DNA from: Physcomitrium patens
Taxonomy: Eukaryota; Streptophyta; Bryopsida; Funariales; Funariaceae
Direction: 5' to 3'
Assembly: GCF_000002425.4 (NCBI RefSeq)
Contig: NC_037275.1
Coordinates: 10,898,533 to 10,962,532 of the forward strand
DNA length: 64,000 bases
The notes beneath the pieces were generated by a model. That model saw only the letters and a program-made list of their open reading frames with translations. It searched no databases and had not been told where the DNA came from. The position numbers and the translations under genes were made by a program. Of this stretch, positions 12,996 to 23,667 are shown in pieces. Numbering within the stretch: the first letter of the stretch is position 1; each line of letters starts with the position of its first letter.

Positions 12996-12999
12996 CTTA

Positions 13000-13752
13000 T
13001 GTCGTATTACGTCCTATCTTGCTTGAGAACGTGCCCGGCGTTTGGCTGTAGGAGGTAGTATGGTGTTTCGCTAGTACACAAGTAGTCTATCGGGTTCTTG
13101 ACTACCCAAATACAATCTATATCCGATTGCAATGTAAAAGCTTAATTCCAATATAAAATACCTAAAAACCCTATATAACTTCAATTTCTTTTGTTATTTT
13201 TATTTTATTTTATTTATTTTATGTTTTTTATTTTATCTTTATCGTTAATGATCTTAATCCTAGACCGTGAACTTTGGTAAGCTGTGATCCTTGATCTATC
13301 CTTCTGACTTGTTATGAAATATCTTTCGCTAGTGTCTCTACAAGCCCTTTCGAATGCTCAAGAAGTTCTAGTTCAACCCCGCTTACAGATTGTGAGGTTA
13401 TGCTGCAATCCGCACCGATGTCCCTTAGCCGCTCGTCGATATTCCTCTTATCCCTATTGGTAGGTCCCCAGTTATTATAGAAACCCTAAACAAACCCCAA
13501 TTTGCCAACTCTCAATACTTCTTTAAACTGTTGGCACATATCCTCTATTCGTACAGTCAGATCAACACAACCACGCATGCATTCAGCATACTCAACCTTC
13601 TAAACAATTCTGAATTTCAACCACAGAAGTATCTCCCATTTCATCAACAATTAAGAGTACTAGCCTATCTCTCTTACAAAAAAAATCTAGTTCACCAATA
13701 TAACACTGACTTTTAGCAACGATTGCCTCAATCTTCCCCAAATCCTATGAAG

Positions 13753-13794
<42 letters not shown>

Positions 13795-14397
13795 AATTCT
13801 CTATCTTTTTCCGAACATGAAGCTAGCTCTCCGACCCTTAAAAACCCTGATTCTCGCCCTTTTATTTCTTAACCTATCCTCCTCTTTAACCCTGAGAAGT
13901 TCCTATTCTTCCACCTTGGACTCCCCGAATTGGAACAGCCGATAGAGCTTTCTCCTCCATTTTTACCTTTAAGAGATCTTTTTACCGAAAAGACGTTCTC
14001 AGAACGGTACAAAAAACGGAACAACCTGAAACAAAATCGAAGCCCGTAATCAAACCATATTGGGTTGCCCGACCAAGTCAGGTCTCATATTGGGTAAGAG
14101 GCCCATAATAGGACCTGGATTAGAGGTCTTCTGAAATTGGATCCAATTGGCTCTTCGAACTAGGCTCACCTGTCGATGAATTGGTCCTTTCCCTTTCTGT
14201 TAACTCCCGTTATTGGAATCGAACGGAGCATTTTGTTACTAGTGAGTATGCCCCGGCTGATTGTAACGGGGTGACTGAACCTGACCTCTCAGTATTTGTA
14301 CTGGAATTGGCCACCGCTTCTAATATCCAAGGTCACTAAATATTAATAAATCTTCTTCATTTATATTTTCATCATATAGACGTATTACAACACGACA
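13000..14397 (-). repeat. Y1 LTR (right; 5' LTR of the minus-strand element)
   Basis: It begins TGTCGTATTACG and ends CAACACGACA. It is 1398 bp with an A39 run at 13753-13791, the same length and run as the left LTR. Confidence 0.9.
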
Positions 14398-14401
14398 ACG
14401 T
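14398..14401. repeat. Target-site duplication of Y1 (right), ACGT
   Basis: Matches 2939-2942. Confidence 0.85.
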
Positions 14402-15092
14402 AAGCTTAGAAGGACAAAGTACAACTATTTTATATATGATCGAGAGCAATTAGCAATTATACAGGCTACAAAGATATGACAATACTATCTATTAGTGAAG
14501 CTAGTAGTTGATTCTTACTACATGATTTGTATTTGAAAAATATAAAATCACGACATCATCGTTGAAAAGAACAATTATAGTTTTTTGATATCTAGCTTGA
14601 GTATAAGCAAGGGTGACAACATATTCTTCCAAACAGCTTATTGTAGAATCTAGATTTAAAGGACAAATTGAGAGACAAGGCAGAAGTTGCTACCATTAGT
14701 AGTGTCATTTCAAATTTAACCAAAGAGGCAAAATGGAAGGAAATTATGCATTGGAATGCTTATTTTAAGATGGTTAGCAATCAGTTAAAAGTGGACAATA
14801 TATAATATTAAGATTATAGTCTTAGTGATAGCTTCGTCTCTTTTAAGATGTAGATTTATGTAACCAACAATACTATATTCTAAATATGTATACTTCAACA
14901 GGGACATGACATTCCAATATTTGGACATTTCGAATGAAAAAAGACTCTAAAACAGATCTCAAAGATATGGTTTTTGGCAGATTTGGATTATGATGTTCAA
15001 GCCTTTGTATGTTCTTGTAAGTCATCTCAATATAACAAAGCATGTAACACAACGTCCTCTAGACTATTGCAATCAATTTTATTACCTACAAC
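14402..15092 (+). pseudogene. H RNase H end and integrase zinc-binding domain
   Basis: Directly after the Y1 target duplication the plus strand continues the H RNase H, with YDREQLAIIQA, in frame with sequence before 2943. At 14905-15090 an integrase zinc-binding module is readable: a HDIPIFGH-like start, then DVQAFVCSCKSSQ, where the two Cys of the second pair are partly kept. Stops are frequent. The integrase core resumes at 23668 after Y2. Confidence 0.7.
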
Positions 15093-15096
15093 ACGT
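15093..15096. repeat. Target-site duplication of Y2 (left), ACGT
   Basis: Matches ACGT at 23664-23667. Confidence 0.85.
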
Positions 15097-16324
15097 TGTC
15101 GTATTACGTGCTTTCCTGCTCGAGAACGCGCCGGGCGTCTGGCTGTAGAAGGTAGTATGGAGATTCGCCGATAGTCAAGCAGTCTATCAGTTTTGACTGC
15201 TGGAATATAAACGACTGCAACAATGTATCGTAAATCTATACGGATGCTCTTCGATTGCTTGTCGAAGTCCTTTTTACCCCAGCCGGTAGGTCTCTAGACG
15301 TTACAGAGAACCCCGAACAACCCAAACTGTTAATCTTCAATACCGCTTTGTACTTACAATCTTGTATCCACTGACTGTCTTGTTAGATTAACCCAATAAA
15401 TTTCATTCATTCCGCATACTCAATCCTATAGACACCCTTTTAATCCTTCAATCACAGACGTAACTCGATTTTAGCAAACAGTCAAGAGTATTCAAACCCA
15501 CTTCATTAAAAATCTCGATTCATCATTACAATACTGACTTCAGCAGCGATTGCCTCAGTCTTCCCAAAACTCTACGAAGAAGAAAAATCCAAATTCTATG
15601 TCTTTCCTTCTCCGACCCGAAGCATGAAGCTCTTTTTCTCTAATCCCCTTGATCTTCAAAAACCTCCAATGAAAACCGAACTAGTAACCTTGTAAAAGCT
15701 TGAAACTAGCTCCTCCCGATTCCCAGAGAAAAAAAAACCCCCTCCCTGATCTCTGATCTGAAAAAAAAAAAAAAAAAAAACCCTCCTTCAAAACTATATC
15801 CCCCCTAACCTTATCCTCTGAATTTCTTCAATCTTCCGTCTTAGATCCGGAATTGGCTCCCATCGTCAAGCTTGGATCCAAAATTGGCTCTCGCCATCAG
15901 AGCTTTCTCCTCCATTTTTACCTTTAAGAAATCCATTTACTGAAAACAACGTTCCTTGAAACGGCTTAGAGAACAGGACAGCCCGAAACAGAATCGAACC
16001 CCGTAATCGGGACTACATTGAGTCGCCCGACCAATTCAGGTCTCATATTGGATAAGAGGACCCAGATTGGATTCTCGAAATTGGATCCAATTGGCTCTTC
16101 GAACCCGTCGTGTGAATTGGTCCTTCTCTTCCTGTTGACTCCTGTTATTGGAATCGAATGGAGCATTTCAGTATGCCCCGGCTGAGTGTAACGGAATGAC
16201 TGAACTTGACCACTCAGTATTTGTACTGGAGTTGGTCGATGCTCCCAATATTCGAGGTAATTGAATATTAATAAAATTCCCCTTTCTTTTTATTTTCACT
16301 GTATACTCATGTTACAACACAACA
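15097..16324 (-). repeat. Y2 LTR (left; 3' LTR)
   Basis: It begins TGTCGTATTACG and ends ACAACACAACA (a CpG of the usual ACGACA end is now CpA). It is 1228 bp, 139 bp shorter than its partner because one minisatellite segment is absent near 16055. Confidence 0.9.
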
Positions 16325-16386
16325 TCCACCTCCTCTGAACCTGTGCATCCTCCGGTATGCACCAATTTACCCAATTGCTGTTTGAT

Positions 16387-17331
16387 TCAGAATATATCCT
16401 CTACGTCTTTGTCCAGTTCGTCTTCGTCACCTTCATTATCCAAATCACTTTCATCTTCTTGCTGCGGAATCTCTATACCTTCATTAAGGTCTTCCATATT
16501 CATCTCTGCGTGTCTTCGTTTAAATATTTTTACTCGCTTCCCTGCAATTGGTATTTTCAATTTTGTACCATCTAACTCTCGTAATGAGTAAGTCGCATTA
16601 CCATGAACAGTTGTTACCACATATGGTCCAAACCAACATTTTGAGAATTTCCGCAAAGTACTATGTTGATTATCCAGACTATTGTCATAAACAAGTACCC
16701 AGTCACCTTCCTCGATTACTTTTGGTCTCAATCGATGTTGCTTATCGAATCGTGCCTTGTTTTGTAACCTTGCTCTTTTTAACCTTCCCAATGCTATCTG
16801 GACATCTTCCGTTCTTTGCTCCAATTGTCGAATCCTAATAGCCAGAAGTTCTTCTCTTGTCAATCCATCTTCCCATGGTAGCATACTCCAAGTAAGTACC
16901 TTTTCTTCAATCGGCATAATTGGTTTTTGACCTATCATAAGTTCTACTGGCATATATCCTGTCACCGAACTATGTGTTGTTCGATCAGCCCATAATGCAA
17001 ATGACAAAAGTCGTGGCCACTCTCTAACTTTCCCATTACAAGTTTTAACTAATGCTTTCACAATCAGCGGGTGACCACGTTCGCTTTTTGCATTCCCTTC
17101 TGGATTATAAGTAGTAGTCAGTGATAGTTTAACTCCACATCTTTCAAAGAACTTACGAGTTTCTTGTACATTTAATTCTCCACGATCTGCAGTGATTTTT
17201 CCTACGCATCCGTAACGGCAAATGACATCTTCAAGTAAAAACCTACAAATCCCCTCTATAGATTTTGTCCTCAATGCTCTTCTTTCTACTTGATTTGATA
17301 AATCTTCATGAGCTAAAACCAAATATCTCAT
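16387..17331 (-). pseudogene. Y2 integrase core and C-terminus
   Basis: A 314-codon minus-strand ORF. ITADRGE holds the second catalytic Asp at about residue 50, and the Glu sits in NPEGNAKSERG about 35 residues later. The C-terminal arm has GDWVLVYDNSL and FGPYVV, the usual DNA-binding fold of Ty3/gypsy integrases. It ends in an acidic tail (DESDLDNEGDEDELDKDVED). The first catalytic Asp (WVVDLV) lies just upstream in the ORF at 17335-18024, separated by a stop and frameshift at 17331-17340. The element's CG-centred insertions would be made by this enzyme when intact. Confidence 0.85.
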
Positions 17332-17334
17332 CTG

Positions 17335-18024
17335 TCATAACCCAACCAGTATAATAACCAAATCAACAACCCATTTAAAATGAATAGCTAGAGGATACGT
17401 AGGATGAAGACCATCTCGATGTCGGATATTAGAATACGATTGACAGATTTCACATGACTCTACAAATGAGAGCACATCTCGATACATATTTTTCCACCAA
17501 TATCGTTCCTTGAGTTTAGCAAAAGTAGCCCAGATTCCTCTATGCCCTGCCCATAAACTATCATGAAACCCCTTTAATAATTTTAGTTTTTCTTCCTTTT
17601 TGCCTATCACTCGCTGTGGCATCCCAATTCCTTTCTTCGGTCTCTTCCATAAGAATCCATCTCGAAGTAAAAATCCATATGCTTTTTTTCTTATTTGTTT
17701 GAATTTTTTTGTAGGCCAATTTCCCTGCTTAGTCAAGGTATTCAAGTAATGACCAATATCCAATAATTCTCCTTCATAAGATTCTTCAAGAAATAGCTTG
17801 TCTTCTCTGTTGAGATTTGATATTGAATAGAATTTCAATCCGACATCATCAATGTCTTCAACCATTTTGTCCTCCCTCTCGTATCTTGCTCGAGATAGCA
17901 TGTCTGCTACTAAATTGTCATTCCCAGTAACATGCTTAAATTCTGGATTTAGTGACTTAATATAAGCAATCCATTTCAACATTGCAATATCTAGCGTTGA
18001 ACAGTTAATAATCATTCCAAGCAA
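17335..18024 (-). pseudogene. Y2 RNase H end and integrase zinc-binding domain
   Basis: A 229-codon minus-strand ORF. The first part (LKWIAYIKSLNPEFKHVTGNDNLVADMLSR, abridged here) is the end of RNase H. The H-H-C-C module follows with HDSLWAGHRG and CEICQ, then WVVDLV with the first catalytic Asp of integrase. It overlaps the upstream RNase H ORF by a frameshift at about 18012-18024. Confidence 0.82.
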
Positions 18025-18314
18025 TCTGTTTCAATTACTACTACTGCCCCAATCAAATAGTCCTTTTCAGCTTTCATAGCCGAAACGACTCCCCAAAGTT
18101 CTCTTTTGACTTGCGAATATGCACGCTGACGAAAACTTAAAACTTTAGCCCCAAATCGAACTGCAAATCTACTCCCATTTGAATCATCTTGACCCACAGC
18201 CCATCCAATGGCAATTAGACTAGCGTCCACAGTAAGAATCACTGGTCTATTGCACTTATAATCGACCTTCCTCAATATTGGAGGTGACATCAATAATTTC
18301 TTCAATCTTTGCAT
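18012..18314 (-). pseudogene. Y2 RNase H
   Basis: A 100-codon ORF with TVDASLIAIGWAVGQ (first catalytic Asp) and ELWGVVSAMKAEKDY (Glu region), then ETDC (third Asp). It is joined to RT through a short stop-containing gap at 18315-18344. Confidence 0.8.
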
Positions 18315-18344
18315 TGCATGAATATGCCTTTCTTCTCATTTAAA

Positions 18345-19775
18345 TCAATAACCCTTGCATAACAGTTCATATAATGGATCTGCTATGTGAGCAAAATAAG
18401 GGATCCAGATTCGATAAAATACACATGCACCCAAAAACATGCGAACCTCTGTTAAAGAATCACAATCCTCTTTCATCCTTCTAATTGCATCAACTTTAGT
18501 CGGATCTAGTTTTCTTCCATAAGATCCACATAAATGTCCAACAATTACAACCTCTCGTACTCCAAATACGGACTTCATATCCGATAATGTAAGATGAACT
18601 TCTCCAAGCCGAGTTAAAATCTTTTCACAATCTTGTATATGATCAACAACATATCTGTGACACCCCCTCGTATCTAAAGTTTCATCCTTGTCTCCTTCTC
18701 TGCACCCTTTTATAGGAACATCATCCAGAAAAGGCATAGTCTTTTCCGGAATAAAATCTCTCAATATCTTATTCATCCCATTCATCATATGCGCAACTGA
18801 GTTAGTCGCGCCTTGAGGAAGAGTGCACATTTTAACCAATCTAAGCAGTGTCCTCATCGTGGTCATATCTCTACTTCCTTCGGCAAGTTGAAATTGATCA
18901 TAACCTGAATACAAGTCATCCATTGAATAGATCGCCCTTCCTGCAAACGCCTCAACAAATTTATCCACAATAGGTCCAATTCCTGCATTTTTGACAGTTA
19001 CTGCATTCATCGGTTGCATATCTTGAATAAACTGTAGTGACCCATTCTTCTTAGGTACCGTAAACCATCGACTAGAATACGACGCAAATGAAGGTTCTAA
19101 TATTTTCATCTTTATCTTTTCTTTCAATAGTTCGACCAATTTAGGTAAATGTGCCCTCGGTACTGGAATCGGTCTTAGATTCCAAGGTACATGCGGTACA
19201 GTGAAGATAACCATAGGTGTTATAATATTCAGATCCACACACCCAATTTCATAAGATTCGAAGGCAAACGATCTACCTTGTTTAGCCAACATCTTTTTGA
19301 AGCAAGTAATTTCCTCCGGCAATAAAGAACCATCAGAACCAATCTTCAATTCTTCAAAAGTCTCTTCAATAAACTGATGTCCAATACTCATTGGATCTCT
19401 TAAACTTGCTTCTTTTGATGCTTCTCCCATTTGTTCCTTAAAATCTTCTGGTAATGGTCCGGCAACAGGCTTTACCTTCTTATTTGCCGTTTTATATCTC
19501 GTCTCTACTGTGACTTCTAGTGCTTGAAAAGATTCAAGTATGGTATAAACCTCTCTCGAATGAATCTCAACAATCTTATCATTATCCCCTAATCCAATAG
19601 ATGTAATCAATTCCAATGAATCTTCTAGTCCATTTTCTTCATAAACACCCAAAATCCTCTCATCATCTTGCAATGTACCTATCTTGCGTAATTGTCCTTC
19701 AATATTATATAATCTTTTTCTTTCTTTTCTTTTAAAATCATCAACTTTCTTATAGATAATATTTCCATTCTCCAA
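18345..19775 (-). pseudogene. Y2 reverse transcriptase
   Basis: A 476-codon minus-strand ORF and the longest retroelement frame in the window. The first 190 or so residues are a linker. RT follows with PKKNGSLQFIQDMQPMN, DLYSGYDQFQL, LPQGATNSVAHMMN and the catalytic FLDDV (near 18718-18732). The DMQPMN entry box replaces the common DYRxLN. I recall similar RTs from retroelements of fungi and some early land plants, but this was not checked. The enzyme copies RNA to DNA from the tRNA primer at 22274-22291. The ORF opens at 19775 and the true gag-pol start lies further upstream. Confidence 0.87.
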
Positions 19776-19852
19776 TATACCAATAAAACTCGAATTAAAG
19801 GCACCTTCATCTCGCGAGAGTACCTCCTCTTTTGTACCTCCATAATCTCGCT

Positions 19853-20761
19853 TTACAGTGGTACCTCCCCAAAATCCTTAAATCCTTCAACAATCTTTGG
19901 CAATGGTTTCTCCTTCAACCTATCTCGATTCCGTTCATGGTTAGGAGGTACTGTTAGAAATTGTACAGCTTTCCTCCCATCTTCGCTCCGTACCCTTGCA
20001 TAAGTAGAACCATCGTCAAGTACTTTTGTTTCCATCCGTGTTGCCATGATATAAGGTTGTCCTAAAATCAACGGATAAGACGTTGTATCTTGAACGAAGA
20101 AATGTTGCTCCGTCGTAACATCCCCAATCCGAATTTTGACATCTGGACAAGCTCCATATAATTCGCCCCATGTGTTATTAGCTGCTCGTATTGCCCATCC
20201 ATGTTCCATATCAATTGGTCATTTTTGCTTCTTATAAAGATCTTTAAACATGAGATTTATTTCAGAACCATGGTCCACCAAGGCAACTATTGGTTCTTCT
20301 ATATCTCCTACCTTCACCAATACCTCAGTAGTTGCCCTTGTCCAATGCTTTCGAGTATAATGGCTCAAAGTTTCCATTTCCTTGTCACTAAAATCTTAGA
20401 AATGTACTCGTTGATTATACCCATTCTTTTCATTTGTTGGTTGCTTGTAACCAATATCAACCTCTTCTTCATCTCTACATATTCTTACATCAATAGCATG
20501 ACTCATTCGAGTTTCGCCCATTAATTACCTCTTTCGCTTAATACTGTCAATGATAACATCATGAAATTTCTTCTTTGCAATTCCTAAGACTTCTTTCAAT
20601 GTGAATTCCACCTTAGCGTTTAATATACGTTCTTCCAACACCCCTTTCAAATTTGTTGCCCCTTCAATGTCAGAAAGTAGCTTATAAGTAATTGATTTGC
20701 CCTTATCTTTTGTCTCCATTGTTTTTTCTCCCAATGATGCTGAGGTATCCTTTACAGGCAA
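19853..20761 (-). pseudogene. Y2 aspartic protease and gag-pol linker
   Basis: The minus-strand frame is broken near 20210 and 20524 by stops. The retropepsin-like triplet is D-H-G at 20267-20275 (VALVDHGSEINLM). Further blocks are EHGWAIRAANNT and YPLILGQPYI. The upstream piece (20761-20525) starts MPVKDTSASLGEKT and is the linker after gag. The protease would mature Gag-Pol. His in place of Ser/Thr at the middle triplet position is shared with Y1. Confidence 0.75.
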
Positions 20762-20794
20762 TTCTTGTGAAGCTGCCTCCCGAGCCTTGTCTCC

Positions 20795-22225
20795 TCAAGT
20801 TTGCCTCTTAAAAGAATTTCCTTCTCTAGTATCATCAAAATTTCCTCGTCTTTTTTCTTCCATCAAAGCTTCATGTTGGCTCTTAGCAATATATGCATGA
20901 ACTGAAAGAGACTCAACAGGATCCTCCCAACCAGTTCTTCCTAGTATTGTAGCTACAGTTCTCAATAACACTTCTCGAGGTAATTTCCCTTCTTGTATTG
21001 CAGAAACGGCAGAAGCCCAAAACTCACTAGTTTCCGTACTTCCACCAATTTCATCATCTACTCTAGCACCATAACTTGCACTTTCTCGTGCTACTGTTTC
21101 ATGCTCTTTTAAGTAATCTTGAATCAATGCTCTCATTCCTCCCTTGCCAAAATTGGTTTGAAGAAGATCCTCCCTATCTTTCAATGCTATCTTTCCATCT
21201 TTCCAGCAAATAATTCCCTGCCGTATCATATTAGTAAATTCATTGCAATCTTTTCTAGTGTGTGAAGCATCATCACACTAAATACATCTTTGTACATATC
21301 TTTGTTTTGAAACATTCTTCGAATTGTTTATAGAAGTATTCTCTTCAAGTCTTGCCAATTTGATTTGAAGATCTCGCATTCCTTGTATAATTTCTTCCAT
21401 ACCCATATCTGCTTTCTTTGACAAGGATGTCGAAGGTTGAACTGTAGGCATTGATGGTGGTGTTGTACGTACTGGAGCTTTGGGTGCTTGTACTGTTTTC
21501 GGAATATTGCTCCTATCCTTCCTCCTTTCTTTTTTTGTAAGCAACCCCATCGTATCTTCAACGTTCTTCCACTTCGTTGTCAATCCTTCATCTTCTTCTT
21601 TGTCTTCAAGAAGGGGTTCTAATTTCTCTTGCAATTCTCCATGAGCAGCTTGAAGAAATAGATCAACTTTGTTCGGCTCCAATGTCAATTTTTCTACCTT
21701 CGACAATTGAGAGTACTACCTCTCAAATTCCCTTAGTAGCTTTGTTGCTTGCAAATTCTTATTGGGCCGTTCAATCCATCCCAGAAACAGCTTCTTAGTA
21801 ACGCAATCAGCATCTTCCAAGAAATATTCATCTTTCAATGCATGTGAAAAATCCTCCCATTAATTCCCATAACGATCCATAATCGATGTAATGTGGTCTC
21901 TTATCTCTGGTATCGTGGTAAGTCCAAATAGTGCAACCATTTTCTTCTCAAAAACCCGATTTAATTCCATTTCACGAACATAACATCTTAAATACCTTGA
22001 AATATTCCTCCCATCAAATTGATCAATTTTATTGACAACTGCTTGCAATGCTTTGGTTGCCAAAGCTTCCTTTCGATCATTGCTTTGCTGTTGCTGTATT
22101 GACAATGAGAAGGCTTGAAACAAACTAGCAATAGATGGATCCATGTGCATACCTTGTCCTTTAGAAGACTCTCCACCAGAAACTCCTCCCAAAAATCCTT
22201 CAAAATTTTTATTTTCGTTTTCCAT
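20795..22225 (-). pseudogene. Y2 gag
   Basis: Minus-strand ORFs at 22225-21860, 21706-21278 and 21229-20795 cover gag. The first starts MENENKNFEGFLGG, a likely true start because it follows the leader 50-70 bp inside the LTR. A helical capsid-like part follows, then a basic, proline-rich linker. The zinc knuckle lies at about 21261-21300, CCHC-type (C-x2-C-x4-H-x4-C) with all four ligands kept but a stop codon between the first two Cys. A frameshifted gap lies at 21707-21859. Confidence 0.75.
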
Positions 22226-22273
22226 AAAATAAAGATAAAATCAACCAAAATCCAACACCTTCTACCTCAAGCT

Positions 22274-22291
22274 TTCACGTCGGGTTCACCA
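22274..22291 (-). other. Y2 primer-binding site, matches tRNA-Trp 3' end
   Basis: Read on the minus strand, TGGTGAACCCGACGTGAA begins with TGG (complement of CCA) and equals the reverse complement of the 3' 18 bases of plant cytosolic tRNA-Trp as I remember it (...TTCACGTCGGGTTCACCA). It lies five bases inside the LTR at 22297. Confidence 0.75.
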
Positions 22292-22296
22292 CTTTT

Positions 22297-23663
22297 TATC
22301 GTATTACGTGCTTTCCTGCTCGAGAACATGCCGGGCGTTTGGCTGTAGAAGGTAGTATGGAGATTCGCCGATAGTCAAGCAGTCTATCAGTTTTGACTGT
22401 TGGAATATAAACGACTGCAACAATGTACCGTAAATCTATATGGATGCTCTTCGACTGCTTGTCGAAGTCCTTTTTGTCCCAGCCGGTAGGTCTCTAGACG
22501 CTACAGAGAACCCCGAACAACCCAAACTATTAATCTTCAATACCGCTTTGTACTTACGATCTTGTATCCGTTGACTGTCTTGTTAGATTAACCCAATAAA
22601 TTTCATTCACTCCGCATATTCAATCCTATAGACAGCCTTTTAATCCTTCAATCACAGACGTAACTCGATTTCACAAAACAGTCAAGAGTATTCAAATCCA
22701 CTTCATTAAAAATCTCGATTCACCATTACAATACTGACTTCAGCAGCGATTGCCTCAGTCTTCCCAAAACTCTACGAAGAAGAAAAATCCAAATTCTATG
22801 TCTTTCCTTCCCCGACCCGAAGCATGAAGCTCTTTTTCTCTAATCCCCTTGATCTTCAAAAACCTCCAATGAAAACCGAACTAGTAACCTTGCAAAAGCT
22901 TGAAACTAGCTCCTCCCGATTCCCAGAGAAAAAAAAAACCCCTCCCTGATCTCTGATCTGAAAAAAAAAAAAAAAAAAAAAAAAACCCTCCTTCAAAACT
23001 ATATCCCCCCTAACCTTATCCTCTGAATTTCTTCAATCTTCCGTCTTAGATCCGGAATTGGCTCCCATCGTCAAGCTTGGATCCGAAATTGGCTCTCGCC
23101 GTCAGAGCTTTCTCCTCCGTTTTTATCTTTAAGAAATCCATTTACTGAAAACAACGTTCCCTGAAACGGCACAGAGAACAGGACAGCCCGAAACAGAATC
23201 GAACCCCGTAATCGGGACTACATTGAGTCGCCCGACCAATTCAGGTCTCATATTGGATAAGAGTCCAGTAGTAATCTGGATGTTCCCGTAATTGGGTCAA
23301 ATTGGTCCTCGCGTCGGATTGGCTAAGACCCGTAGTAAGACCTGGATTTCCCATAATTGGGTTGACCGGCCAATTCAGGTCTCATATTGGATAAGAGGAC
23401 CCGGATTGGATTCTCGAAATTGGATCCAATTGGCTCTTCAAACCCGTCGTGTGAATTGGTCCTTCTCTTCCTGCTGACTCCCGTTATTGGAATCGAATGG
23501 AGCATTTCAGTATGCCCCGGCTGACTGTAACGGAATGACTGAACTTGACCACTCAGTATTTGTACTGGAGTTGGTCGATGCTCCCAATATTCGAGGTAAT
23601 TGAATATTAATAAAATTCCCCTTTCTTTTTATTTTCACTGTATACTTGTGTTACAACACGACA
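22297..23663 (-). repeat. Y2 LTR (right; 5' LTR)
   Basis: It begins TATCGTATTACG (one base off TGTCGT) and ends CAACACGACA. It is 1367 bp, with the extra 139-bp minisatellite segment at about 23262-23400 lacking in the left LTR. The flanking ACGT is at 23664-23667. Confidence 0.9.
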
Positions 23664-23667
23664 ACGT

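Larger units (their letters stand above)
2943..14397 (-). mobile_element. Element Y1: Ty3/gypsy LTR retrotransposon, minus strand, interrupted by solo LTRs
   Basis: There are two LTRs of 1398 bp each (2943-4340 and 13000-14397) with TGTCGT/ACGACA-type ends and a 4-bp ACGT target duplication. In between, on the minus strand, come primer-binding site (12978-12995), gag, protease, RT, RNase H and integrase. The internal region without the nested Y3 insertion is 5982 bp, against 5972 bp in Y2, so the two copies are near full length. Stops and frameshifts break gag and pol. Reverse transcriptase is cut by Y3 at 7085-7088. It inserted into RNase H of element H. Confidence 0.9.
15097..23663 (-). mobile_element. 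Element Y2: near-complete Ty3/gypsy LTR retrotransposon, minus strand
   Basis: LTRs lie at 15097-16324 and 22297-23663 with an ACGT target duplication. The 5972-bp internal region on the minus strand runs primer-binding site, gag, protease, RT, RNase H, integrase. It is better preserved than Y1: RT is open for 476 codons and integrase for 314. Gag has an in-frame stop inside its zinc knuckle, and pol has stops and frameshifts between RT, RNase H and integrase. It sits in the integrase gene of element H. It has no chromodomain and no envelope gene. Confidence 0.92.
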
